From the NCBI RefSeq assembly GCF_001468065.1, contig NZ_LNYZ01000014.1, forward strand, positions 1-64,000: 64,000 nt of DNA. The letters are read 5' to 3'. A model generated the notes under the pieces. It was not told the DNA's origin. It searched no databases and saw only the letters and a program-made list of their open reading frames with translations. Positions 26,928-35,039 of the stretch are shown one piece after another; within the stretch, counting starts at the first letter, position 1; each line of letters opens with the position of its first letter. Position numbers and translations under genes: made by a program. Source of the DNA: Legionella steigerwaltii. Its GTDB lineage: Bacteria; Pseudomonadota; Gammaproteobacteria; Legionellales; Legionellaceae.

Positions 26928-27938
26928 TCAAGAAAGCCATTTAGCTTTGATAAAAGGACCATCCAGAGAGAAATCATTCTGAGTTACAACTGTTGCAGGA
27001 TTAGAGTTTCCTCCGGGAGGAAGAAGAAACATATCAAAATAATGTTGCCACATCCAACCGCCCATTAAGGTAAGCTGTCCGCTAATGCAGCTACCCCATT
27101 GATAGCTTAACCCTAATTTTGCTTCCAATTCGGGAACGATATGGGTGCCTTTGGCTTGCGCGCTAAAAGGAAAAACATTGGGTCCGCTTATATTGGCCCC
27201 TGATAATTTTGCTTTTCTTTCGCCAAGGAGTATGGCTGTAGCACTTTGAGCAAATACAGCAAAACCATGGTTCAGGTTATGAGCCATGTCTATCCCTACA
27301 CGAGGGCCTGCACCTTGGAATTTCGTATGCGCTACTGCTTCTTGAACAAGTGTATTAGGTGGGAAGAAAATGACATTTTCAAAATCATACTCCGCACGTT
27401 TAATCTTGGAGTTGACATATTGTCCCCCGCCATAAAAGCGAATATTTGTGTTTTCACCAAAGGAGCTGCTTTGTGCCAATTCAAGATTGACCGCATCAAA
27501 ATAAGTGTCAAATCTCAAATTAGTAGTAATATCTGCTATAAATGGGTTTACAGCTGGGTTTTCATTTATGTTGGTAAGGATACTACTGGAATGATTTCCT
27601 CTAAAGTGCAACCAATTTACATTAAGGTCATTTCCTGTGTTAAAATGATAGCCTCCTTCCAGCAAAAACCCCCAATCCCAAGAGGATTTAATAGTATTGA
27701 ACGTTTTGGTAGTTGTGCCATCAGTTTCGAAATGATTTATAGTCAATGTAGGATTTAGCAGGTCTGAATTAGTGTTTGGTTGTAAATATAAAGCACTAAT
27801 GCCTATTTCCCATGCATTGCATGGACAGGGAACGGTGACATTATCAGGGTCACAAGAAGGTTTTATTATTCCCATGCTACCAGCCTGTACCATACTGATA
27901 TTCAAGGTAACAAATATAAAGGCTACTATTTTCTTCAT
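26928..27938 (-). CDS. Legionella major outer membrane protein (MOMP) family porin
   Basis: 336 residues: signal peptide (FVTLNISMVQA-G), then CDPDNVTVPCPCNAWEIGISALYLQ, the characteristic opening of the Legionella MOMP family with paired cysteines, and amphipathic beta strands (WDWGFLLEGGYHFNTGNDLNVNW) to a terminal aromatic-rich strand with GPFIKAKWLS. Probably a beta-barrel of the outer membrane. The family is characteristic of Legionella and supports the genus call. Single gene. Confidence 0.88.
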   Translation of the reverse strand: MKKIVAFIFVTLNISMVQAGSMGIIKPSCDPDNVTVPCPCNAWEIGISALYLQPNTNSDLLNPTLTINHFETDGTTTKTFNTIKSSWDWGFLLEGGYHFNTGNDLNVNWLHFRGNHSSSILTNINENPAVNPFIADITTNLRFDTYFDAVNLELAQSSSFGENTNIRFYGGGQYVNSKIKRAEYDFENVIFFPPNTLVQEAVAHTKFQGAGPRVGIDMAHNLNHGFAVFAQSATAILLGERKAKLSGANISGPNVFPFSAQAKGTHIVPELEAKLGLSYQWGSCISGQLTLMGGWMWQHYFDMFLLPPGGNSNPATVVTQNDFSLDGPFIKAKWLS

Positions 27939-28015
27939 GAATTCACTAATCCATCCTTGTTGGTTTTCCCTATTATTAAATAAGTTTTTCCATTAAGCAA
28001 TTAGCTAATGATTAA

Positions 28016-28771
28016 TTAGCCAAGTAAACTTCTTCCTCCATCCACTTTGAGTATTTGTCCGGTAATATAGGGGTTCTCAGCCAAAGCTAAAATGGCCTGG
28101 GCAATGTATTCGGGATTACCGTGTTTTTTTAATGGGGTCTTCGCAATAATTTTTTCTTGTTGTTCTGGGGTCAACGTATTGGCATTCTCAGGCCAGGAAA
28201 TTGCTCCTGGAGCAACAGCATTCACCCGAATTTCAGGAGCAAACTCGCGCGCCAAGCTTTTTGTTTGCATTTCCAGGGCGGCTTTGCTTTGACAGTACGC
28301 GGAGTATTCTTTCAGTGGTTTTTCTGCATGGGTATCGGTCACATTGATAATAGCCCCTGATTGTTTGGCCAATAATGGACGCGCTGCGAGGCTCAGTAAA
28401 AAAGGCACTTTAACATGAACATTAAATAGGGTATGCCAATCCGTTTCAGCAAATGCAGCAAATTCAGTACGAATGAAAACAGAGGCATTATTGACTAATA
28501 AATCCAAACGTCCAGCCCAATCTTGTATTGTGGTTATGATTCCCTCTGCCGCGCCTGTTTCAGTTAACTCCCTTTGTACAACAAAAGCACTGTTTGGGCG
28601 TTGTTCATTTAAGTGTGCTGCTAGAGAATGAGCTTCCGACAATGAATGATGGCAATGAATGACCACTTTATATCCTGCCGCATGCAGTTTTTTGGCTGTT
28701 GCAGCACCAATACGACGTGCCCCGCCGGTGACTAAAGCAACCTTCACTTCTTGTTTGTTTGTCAAATTCAA
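28016..28771 (-). CDS. Pteridine reductase-type short-chain dehydrogenase
   Basis: 251 residues. The NADP motif TGGARRIG with paired Arg, typical of pteridine reductases, is at residue 15, and the catalytic YSAYCQSK (YxxxK) near 160. It probably reduces dihydro- to tetrahydropterin or folate (FolM/PTR1 type). The start at 28771 is TTG with AGGG about 8 nt upstream; an in-frame TTG at 28765 is an alternative. A PTPS-like pterin enzyme is encoded 1.2 kb away in the opposite direction. Confidence 0.82.
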   Translation of the reverse strand: MNLTNKQEVKVALVTGGARRIGAATAKKLHAAGYKVVIHCHHSLSEAHSLAAHLNEQRPNSAFVVQRELTETGAAEGIITTIQDWAGRLDLLVNNASVFIRTEFAAFAETDWHTLFNVHVKVPFLLSLAARPLLAKQSGAIINVTDTHAEKPLKEYSAYCQSKAALEMQTKSLAREFAPEIRVNAVAPGAISWPENANTLTPEQQEKIIAKTPLKKHGNPEYIAQAILALAENPYITGQILKVDGGRSLLG

Positions 28772-28817
28772 TGTATTTTCCCTATTTTTTAGATTACTGC
28801 GATTAAATTAAAAAGAA

Positions 28818-28846
28818 TCCCTTCTCCCGCCTGTGGGAGAGGGGAA
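28818..28846. repeat. CCTTCTCCC-type hairpin repeat
   Basis: TCCCTTCTCCC and GGGAGAGGGG arms around GCCTGT in the divergent gap between the pteridine reductase and MidA-type genes. Confidence 0.5.
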
Positions 28847-28903
28847 GTTTCATTATAAATGGCAGTGGTTTCAACAGGCTACAAATTTTCTAAGTAATTA
28901 ACT

Positions 28904-30016
28904 ATGAGCATAAAACAAACCCTACACGCACTATTAACGCAACGCCAGGTGATTCCCTTTGTGGAGTTCATGCAACTTGCATTGTACGCTCCTGGTGAAG
29001 GATATTATAGTTCTGGGTTGCAAAAATTAGGCAAGCATGGTGATTTTATTACTGCACCTGAGTTAACCCCCTTATTTGGTAAAACACTAGCGAATCAATG
29101 TCAGCAAGTGCTTATGAAACTTGATTCTCCTGTTCTATTCGAATTTGGTGCGGGTTCAGGGGCTCTTTGTGTCGCTGTATTAGAACATCTGGCAGAGCAT
29201 CACGCTTTGCCAGAGGCCTATTACATTTTAGAGGTCAGTGCGAATTTACAGCATCGTCAACGTGAACTTATAGCACAGAAAATTCCTCATTTAGCCCATC
29301 TGGTTACTTGGCTTGATCGCTGGCCAGAAATTCCTTTTAATGGAGTGGTGCTGGCTAATGAAGTCCTGGATGCGATGCCTGTACATCGTTTTATGAAAAC
29401 TGAAGAAGGCATTATGGAAAGTTATGTTGCCTTGAATGAACAGCAGCAATTAACTGAGCTATTCAAGCCCTGTCAGAATCAACGGTTACTGGATTATATA
29501 AACAACAGATTATCGCTGCCCGCTGCGCCTTATCTTTCTGAGGTGAATCTTTTTATTGATGATTGGATCCTGAATATTTTTCATATGTTAAAACAAGGTG
29601 TGGTGTTTTTAATCGATTATGGATTTCCTCGTCACGAATTTTATCATCCAGATCGTAATCAAGGAACCTTAATGTGTCATTATCAACATCGTAGTCATCC
29701 AGATCCTTTATTGCATCCGGGAGAGCAAGATATTACTGCGCATGTGGATTTTACGCATGTGGCAGAAGCTGGACAACAGGCAGGTTTTCATATTGCGGGT
29801 TTTACGAACCAAGCCTCTTTTTTGCTGGCTAACGGTTTGCTAAGCTTATTAAATACGTCGGATAATGAGTTGGATCAAGTTCGAGCCAAACAGGCGATAA
29901 AACAGCTTACCCATCCTAGTGAAATGGGGGAGTTATTTAAAGTCATCGCGTTGAGTAAGAATGTGGAAATTTCCTTAAACGGATTTCTATTAAATGATAA
30001 ACGAGTGAGTTTATGA
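28904..30016 (+). CDS. MidA family SAM-dependent methyltransferase
   Basis: 370 residues, COG1565/MidA (NDUFAF7) type protein-arginine methyltransferase family. Blocks GYYSSGLQKLGKHGDFITAP near residue 35, FEFGAGSGAL (SAM motif I) near 80 and VVLANEVLDAMPVHRF near 148 are diagnostic. In mitochondria the homologue methylates a complex I subunit; the bacterial target is unknown. Its stop overlaps the next start (ATGA). Confidence 0.88.
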   Translation: MSIKQTLHALLTQRQVIPFVEFMQLALYAPGEGYYSSGLQKLGKHGDFITAPELTPLFGKTLANQCQQVLMKLDSPVLFEFGAGSGALCVAVLEHLAEHHALPEAYYILEVSANLQHRQRELIAQKIPHLAHLVTWLDRWPEIPFNGVVLANEVLDAMPVHRFMKTEEGIMESYVALNEQQQLTELFKPCQNQRLLDYINNRLSLPAAPYLSEVNLFIDDWILNIFHMLKQGVVFLIDYGFPRHEFYHPDRNQGTLMCHYQHRSHPDPLLHPGEQDITAHVDFTHVAEAGQQAGFHIAGFTNQASFLLANGLLSLLNTSDNELDQVRAKQAIKQLTHPSEMGELFKVIALSKNVEISLNGFLLNDKRVSL

Positions 30017-30519
30017 ACAAAAAAAAATACCTGACAACAGTGGAATTACAAAAAGAGTCCATGAAATTTTCTGCTGGCCACACTACTATTTTCTCCGCAA
30101 CTGAAAGAGAACCACTACACGGCCATATGTATGGAGTTTATTTGGCGCTTACCACTTGGGTTGAAGAAAATGGGATGACGTTTGACTATCGTTACTACAA
30201 AGAACGTATCCATAAGTTATGTCGTTATTTGAATCAAACTTTTCTGATGCCGCAATTCTCGCCTTTTCTGGAATATGCCGAAGATGAGGAATATTATTAT
30301 TTTACGTTTAACCACAAAAAAATTCCTTTTCTTAAAGAAGATGTAACTTTATTACCAGTAACCAATATTACAGTAGAGGAGCTATCACGTTGGTTTGTTA
30401 ATGAACTGATTAAGGATAGGGCAGAGTTAGACAGACATCGTATTGAGAACGTTTTGGTTAAGGTGTTTTCAGCTCCAGGACAATCAGCTAGCCATCAATG
30501 GCAAAGAGTGCATGAATAA
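30013..30519 (+). CDS. 6-pyruvoyltetrahydropterin synthase-like protein lacking the usual Cys
   Basis: 168 residues of the PTPS/QueD fold. The zinc His residues are visible (SAGHTT near residue 22 and LHGHMYG near 38). The catalytic Cys expected four residues before HGH is replaced: the site reads EREPLHGH, with Glu nearby. Glu at this place recalls the PTPS-III class that makes a folate precursor rather than 6-carboxytetrahydropterin. That class assignment is inference. Overlaps the MidA-type gene by 4 nt and the priA start by 8 nt. Confidence 0.75.
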   Translation: MNKKKYLTTVELQKESMKFSAGHTTIFSATEREPLHGHMYGVYLALTTWVEENGMTFDYRYYKERIHKLCRYLNQTFLMPQFSPFLEYAEDEEYYYFTFNHKKIPFLKEDVTLLPVTNITVEELSRWFVNELIKDRAELDRHRIENVLVKVFSAPGQSASHQWQRVHE

Positions 30520-32815
30520 AAGCGATCGAGATCATTTTATTGGGAAAAATTCGGTGCCAATATCTGCAGACACCTCTTTAGAACTTGTTGATGATGATTC
30601 TAAGGAGTCTTGGAACAAACCGCAGGATAACCCACAACATGGGAAGACTGTTTATCACGTCTGCATTCCACATACTCATCGAGATGGTTTTGACTATGTT
30701 GCGGAAGGTTTAAATCCATGCATAGGAGCTCGTGTTTGGGTTCCTTTCCGCAAACAAACGCGTTTAGGGTTGGTACTAGGTAGAATCAAATCGTCGAAAG
30801 ATGTTTCTTCCCTAAAAAGCATCAGCACGGTCATTGATAACCAATCTTTGATCGATGAAGAAATGTTGACTTTATGCGCATGGATTGCCAATTATTATCA
30901 ATCGCCTTTGTCTGAGGTATTACCCCTGGCGTTACCTAAAAAATATCGACTGGGAGAACCATGCCAATTACCGATGGGGGATTTTTATCAACTGGCGTTG
31001 CCGGTGGAAGAGGCCAAAAAGCGTATCCCTGCACGTGCGCGTAAACAATTGGAGCTTATCGAATTTTTGAATGCCCAAAATGAACCAGTTGCCAAACATC
31101 GTTTGACGGAGAAAGGATTTAATTCCACCCAGCTGTGTAACTTACTTGCCTCACAAGTTGTTTCTTTGTCCCAGCAAATCATGTTGCCCGAACAAGCAGA
31201 AGCTTTATCACCTCCTTTAACACTTAATCCTGAACAAGCTGTGGCTGTGGCTGCAATCACAGAAGCGTTACATCAATATCAGTGTTTCTTATTGCAGGGG
31301 GTTACAGGGAGTGGCAAAACAGAAGTGTATTTGCAGGTAATTGCCCAAGTATTAGAACAGCAAAAACAAGTTTTGATTTTAGTCCCTGAAATTGGACTAA
31401 CACCGCAATTAGTCTCACGATTCACGGCACGTTTTAAGCAGCCAATTGCCGTAATTCATTCAAGCTTGAATGAAACAGAGCGCCAGGTCGCATGGCAATT
31501 AGCAAAGGAAAGCAAGGTTCAAATTGTGATCGGAACTCGGGCTGCTCTATTCACGCCCATGCCTAATTTAGGACTCATTGTAATTGATGAAGAGCATGAT
31601 GCGTCATTAAAGCAAATGGAAGGAGTGCGTTACTCTGCTCGCGATGCGGCCCTAATGCGGGCGCATTTGGCCAACATACCCATTATTTTAGGTTCAGCAA
31701 CCCCTAGCCTGGAAAGCATGTATAATGTGAAGCAAAAGAAATACACCTTATTGCGTCTGAACCATAAAGCGCTCTCGATTACGCCGTTACACTATCAACT
31801 CATTGATTTACGCTCCCAAACACTCCAACATGGTTTGGCAACAACAACATTACAAGTAATTAAAGAACATTTGCTCAAACAAAATCAGGTACTGGTATTC
31901 ATCAACCGTCGCGGTTTTGCTCCTGTACTGTTATGCCATCAATGTGGTTGGATGGCCGATTGTCGTGCCTGTGACAGTCATCTAACTCTGCATAAACAGT
32001 TAGGACAAATGATTTGTCATCATTGTGGATTAACCCAACAAAAACCAGAGCGTTGCCACAGCTGTCATAGTATGGAATTAATTCCAGTTGGAGCAGGTAC
32101 CCAGCGCATCCATGAGTTTCTAAGTACTTACTTCCCAAATACCGATGTGGTACGCATCGATCGTGATGCAGTGCGTAAAAAAAATTCTTTAAATGAGCAT
32201 TTGCATAAAATACATAAGGGCGAAGCACAGTTAATCGTTGGCACACAAATGTTAGCAAAAGGCCATCATTTTCCACGTCTCTCTTTAGTGGTTATTCTTG
32301 ATGCCGATGCTGGACTCTATAATCAGGACTTTCGTGCCCTAGAGCATTTAGGGCAATTATTAATGCAGGTTTCGGGGCGTGCAGGGCGTGCAGATCAAGA
32401 CGGTCAAGTTTTGATTCAAACTCATTTACCCAATCACCCCTTACTTAATTTATTGATTCAGCAAGGATATGATTCGTTTGCGGATGCACTATTAACGACA
32501 CGCCAACAAGCCCAACTTCCTCCTTTCCACTATTTGGCCATAATTAGAGCACAAGGAAAAGTCGCTGGGAGTGTATTAAAATTTTTACATGCAGCTAAAG
32601 AACAAATGCTGGAACATTCCATTACGGTGATGGGGCCCGCGCCTGCTCCTATGCCGCGTAAAGCCAATCAATACCGTATGCAACTGTTACTTAAATCCTC
32701 GTCACGGAAAACCTTAAAAAACGTTTTAACCCAATTGCGAGAATGGTTAATGGGAAATAAATTAAGTAACGGTGTGCGCTGGAATGTGGATGTAGATCCT
32801 ATGGATTTATCTTGA
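30512..32815 (+). CDS. priA: Primosomal replication restart helicase PriA
   Basis: From ATG 30512, 767 residues (an earlier in-frame start at 30443 lies inside the previous gene). N-terminal 3'-end-binding region starts around HVCIPHTHRDGFDY. Helicase motifs: LLQGVTGSGKTEVYLQ (Walker A), IVIDEEHDASL (DEEH) and GSATPSLESM. The zinc cluster CHQCGWMADCRACDSH is followed by CHHCG and CHSC. The protein carries about 45 extra polar residues before the normal family start, so a later start is possible. Restarts stalled replication forks. Confidence 0.93.
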   Translation: MNKSDRDHFIGKNSVPISADTSLELVDDDSKESWNKPQDNPQHGKTVYHVCIPHTHRDGFDYVAEGLNPCIGARVWVPFRKQTRLGLVLGRIKSSKDVSSLKSISTVIDNQSLIDEEMLTLCAWIANYYQSPLSEVLPLALPKKYRLGEPCQLPMGDFYQLALPVEEAKKRIPARARKQLELIEFLNAQNEPVAKHRLTEKGFNSTQLCNLLASQVVSLSQQIMLPEQAEALSPPLTLNPEQAVAVAAITEALHQYQCFLLQGVTGSGKTEVYLQVIAQVLEQQKQVLILVPEIGLTPQLVSRFTARFKQPIAVIHSSLNETERQVAWQLAKESKVQIVIGTRAALFTPMPNLGLIVIDEEHDASLKQMEGVRYSARDAALMRAHLANIPIILGSATPSLESMYNVKQKKYTLLRLNHKALSITPLHYQLIDLRSQTLQHGLATTTLQVIKEHLLKQNQVLVFINRRGFAPVLLCHQCGWMADCRACDSHLTLHKQLGQMICHHCGLTQQKPERCHSCHSMELIPVGAGTQRIHEFLSTYFPNTDVVRIDRDAVRKKNSLNEHLHKIHKGEAQLIVGTQMLAKGHHFPRLSLVVILDADAGLYNQDFRALEHLGQLLMQVSGRAGRADQDGQVLIQTHLPNHPLLNLLIQQGYDSFADALLTTRQQAQLPPFHYLAIIRAQGKVAGSVLKFLHAAKEQMLEHSITVMGPAPAPMPRKANQYRMQLLLKSSSRKTLKNVLTQLREWLMGNKLSNGVRWNVDVDPMDLS

Positions 32816-32828
32816 GGGAGATCGAGAA

Positions 32829-33221
32829 ATGGCTGAGTCGAAAATCGAAATACATAAAAAAGTTTTTCCCATTGCTTGGGGAGATATGGATGCACTAGGA
32901 CATGTAAATAATGCACGTTATTTTGATTATTTTCAGGAGGCACGTATTGAGTGGTTAAGAGAGCTCAATATCAGCATGACTGAAAATACGGGTCCTGTAG
33001 TCATTCATGTTGGATGCACTTTTTTAAAACCAGTGATTTATCCTGCAACAGTGACGTTGTGTTCCAAAATACACAGTCTTGGGAATTCCAGCATGATGAT
33101 GGATCACGATCTATATCAAGATGAAATACTGATGGCGCAAGGTACTTGTAAAATTGTTTGGGTGGATTATGTCCAAAATAAATCGGTACCTTTACCAGAT
33201 GAGATCCGTAGACTTTTTTGA
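32829..33221 (+). CDS. Acyl-CoA thioesterase (4HBT hotdog family)
   Basis: 130 residues, single hotdog domain. The motif GDMDALGHVNNARYFDYFQE has the catalytic Asp of YbgC/FcbC-type thioesterases. Substrate unknown. GGGAG lies 8 nt before the ATG, 13 nt after priA, so they are probably co-transcribed. Confidence 0.87.
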   Translation: MAESKIEIHKKVFPIAWGDMDALGHVNNARYFDYFQEARIEWLRELNISMTENTGPVVIHVGCTFLKPVIYPATVTLCSKIHSLGNSSMMMDHDLYQDEILMAQGTCKIVWVDYVQNKSVPLPDEIRRLF

Positions 33222-33228
33222 AAATAAT

Positions 33229-33310
33229 GTAGCCTGGGTGCAGCGCAGCGGAACCCGTGTTTAATTGAACCCAACAGTTCCCGGGTTCCGCTGCGCTGCA
33301 CCCAGGCTAC
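33229..33310. repeat. Interspersed palindrome, copy 5
   Basis: GTAGCCTGGGTGCAGCGCAG ... GCGCTGCACCCAGGCTAC, nearly perfect arms, between the convergent thioesterase and thyA genes, starting 7 nt after the thioesterase stop. Confidence 0.92.
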
Positions 33311-33328
33311 ATTCGCTACGATAGCACT

Positions 33329-34123
33329 TTAAACCGCAATTGGCGCTTTGATGCCAGGATGCGATTGATAGTTTACAAACTCAAAATCGTCATAAACATA
33401 TTCAAATAAGGATTGTGGTTTGCGTTTGATATTTAAAGTAGCCAAAGGTAAAGGTTCTCTGGTTAATTGAGTGCGTGCTTGCTCCAAATGATTGAGATAT
33501 AAATGGCAATCGCCGCCAGTCCATATAAAATCGCCTACATTGAGATTGCATTGCTGAGCAACCATGTGAGTCAGTAGCGAATACGACGCAATATTAAAAG
33601 GAACACCCAAAAATACATCCGCAGAGCGTTGATATAATTGACAAGAAAGCGTCTTATCCGCCACATAAAATTGGAATAAAGCATGACAAGGCATTAAAGC
33701 CATTTGATCCAGTTCGCCAACATTCCAGGCACTAACCAGCAAACGGCGTGAGTCAGGATTGGTTTTGATTTGCTCTACAATATCGCTGAGTTGGTCAATC
33801 GTACGGCCATCTGCTGTTGGCCAATTTCGCCATTGTTTGCCATAAATAGGCCCTAAATCTCCATGACTATCAGCCCATTCGTCCCAAATTGTGACCCCAT
33901 TTTCATTTAAATACGCAATATTGGTATCACCTTTTAAAAACCAAAGTAATTCATGCACAATACTGCGCATATGTAATTTTTTGGTAGTGACTAAAGGGAA
34001 CCCCGTGCGTAAATCAAATCGCATCTGATAGCCGAAAACTGATAGGGTACCTGTCCCTGTTCGGTCTGTTTTTTTGGCGCCGTGTTGTAAAATATGTTCT
34101 AACAAATTCAAATAAGTTTTCAT
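33329..34123 (-). CDS. thyA: Thymidylate synthase
   Basis: 264 residues, the E. coli length. The active-site Cys lies in [12 protein letters not shown] (near residue 146), with [13 protein letters not shown] and the folate-binding end [18 protein letters not shown]. Makes dTMP from dUMP with methylene-THF. Overlaps lgt by 4 nt in the lgt-thyA pair. Confidence 0.97.
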   Translation of the reverse strand: MKTYLNLLEHILQHGAKKTDRTGTGTLSVFGYQMRFDLRTGFPLVTTKKLHMRSIVHELLWFLKGDTNIAYLNENGVTIWDEWADSHGDLGPIYGKQWRNWPTADGRTIDQLSDIVEQIKTNPDSRRLLVSAWNVGELDQMALMPCHALFQFYVADKTLSCQLYQRSADVFLGVPFNIASYSLLTHMVAQQCNLNVGDFIWTGGDCHLYLNHLEQARTQLTREPLPLATLNIKRKPQSLFEYVYDDFEFVNYQSHPGIKAPIAV

Positions 34124-34890
34124 CGTTTAAGCCACCATAACCAAAATCCCAGTAATAACATGGGAATAGATAAAATTTGTCCCATAGTCAGCCATCCGAA
34201 CGCAATATAGCCAAGCTGTGGGTCGGGTTGTCGAAAAAACTCAGCAATGATACGACACACTGCATATCCCATTAAAAATACAGCGGATACCCGGCCAACA
34301 GGACGAGGTTTACGTGCATAGATCCAAACAAGGAGAAATAAACCAATTCCTTCCAAACCAAATTCATACAGCTCTGAAGGATGACGAGGTTGGTTATCAA
34401 CATGGCTATATACCATACCCCAGGGCATATCGGTCGGGCGCCCCCATAATTCACCGTTAATAAAATTACCAATCCGGCCTGCACCTAAACCTATAGGAAC
34501 CAGTGGCGCAATAAAATCGCCTATTTCCAAGAATGACTTTTTACTTTTATAGGAAAAGAACCAGAGCGCGGCAGCAACGCCAAGCAAGCCGCCATGGAAC
34601 GACATACCTCCTTGCCATATTTTAAATAAAGACAGGGGGTCATGCATCAAATCCGGGAAATTATAAAAAAGCATATAGCCGATGCGTCCTCCAATAATAA
34701 CACCGAGGGCCGCGTAAAAGATCAAATCACTAATTTGTTCCGAAGTCCAATCCAGATGATAGTGCTTGTTACGCCAATGAGCGAGTAACCAGCCACTTAC
34801 AAAGCCAATCAAATACATTAAGCCGTACCAATGAACTTCTATCGGGCCTATGGAAAATGCTACAGGATTGATGTAGGGGAAGGTTAGCAT
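34120..34890 (-). CDS. lgt: Prolipoprotein diacylglyceryl transferase
   Basis: 256-residue inner-membrane enzyme with about seven TM helices. The Lgt signature [16 protein letters not shown] (near residue 141) and HPSELYE are present. It transfers diacylglycerol to the lipobox Cys, the first lipoprotein maturation step; the DUF2807 protein at 57.7 kb would be a substrate. Coupled to thyA by a 4-nt overlap. Confidence 0.96.
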   Translation of the reverse strand: MLTFPYINPVAFSIGPIEVHWYGLMYLIGFVSGWLLAHWRNKHYHLDWTSEQISDLIFYAALGVIIGGRIGYMLFYNFPDLMHDPLSLFKIWQGGMSFHGGLLGVAAALWFFSYKSKKSFLEIGDFIAPLVPIGLGAGRIGNFINGELWGRPTDMPWGMVYSHVDNQPRHPSELYEFGLEGIGLFLLVWIYARKPRPVGRVSAVFLMGYAVCRIIAEFFRQPDPQLGYIAFGWLTMGQILSIPMLLLGFWLWWLKR

Positions 34891-34937
34891 ATTTTTTTAA
34901 GTTCCTTTTATATCTCCGGCCTTTAAGAGAATAGAAT

Positions 34938-35018
34938 GTAGCCTGGGTGCAGCGTAGTGAAACCCGGGATTAACTGTGCTTAGGATTCCCGGGTTTCGCT
35001 GCGCTGCACCCAGGCTAC
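34938..35018. repeat. Interspersed palindrome, copy 6
   Basis: GTAGCCTGGGTGCAGCGTAG ... GCGCTGCACCCAGGCTAC between lgt and ptsP. Confidence 0.9.
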
Positions 35019-35039
35019 ATTGTTTAAGCAGGTTCTTAT

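Noticed and set aside
30443..30511. Upstream start for priA
   Set aside because: It lies within the PTPS-like gene in another frame; the ATG at 30512 near that gene's stop is more credible.
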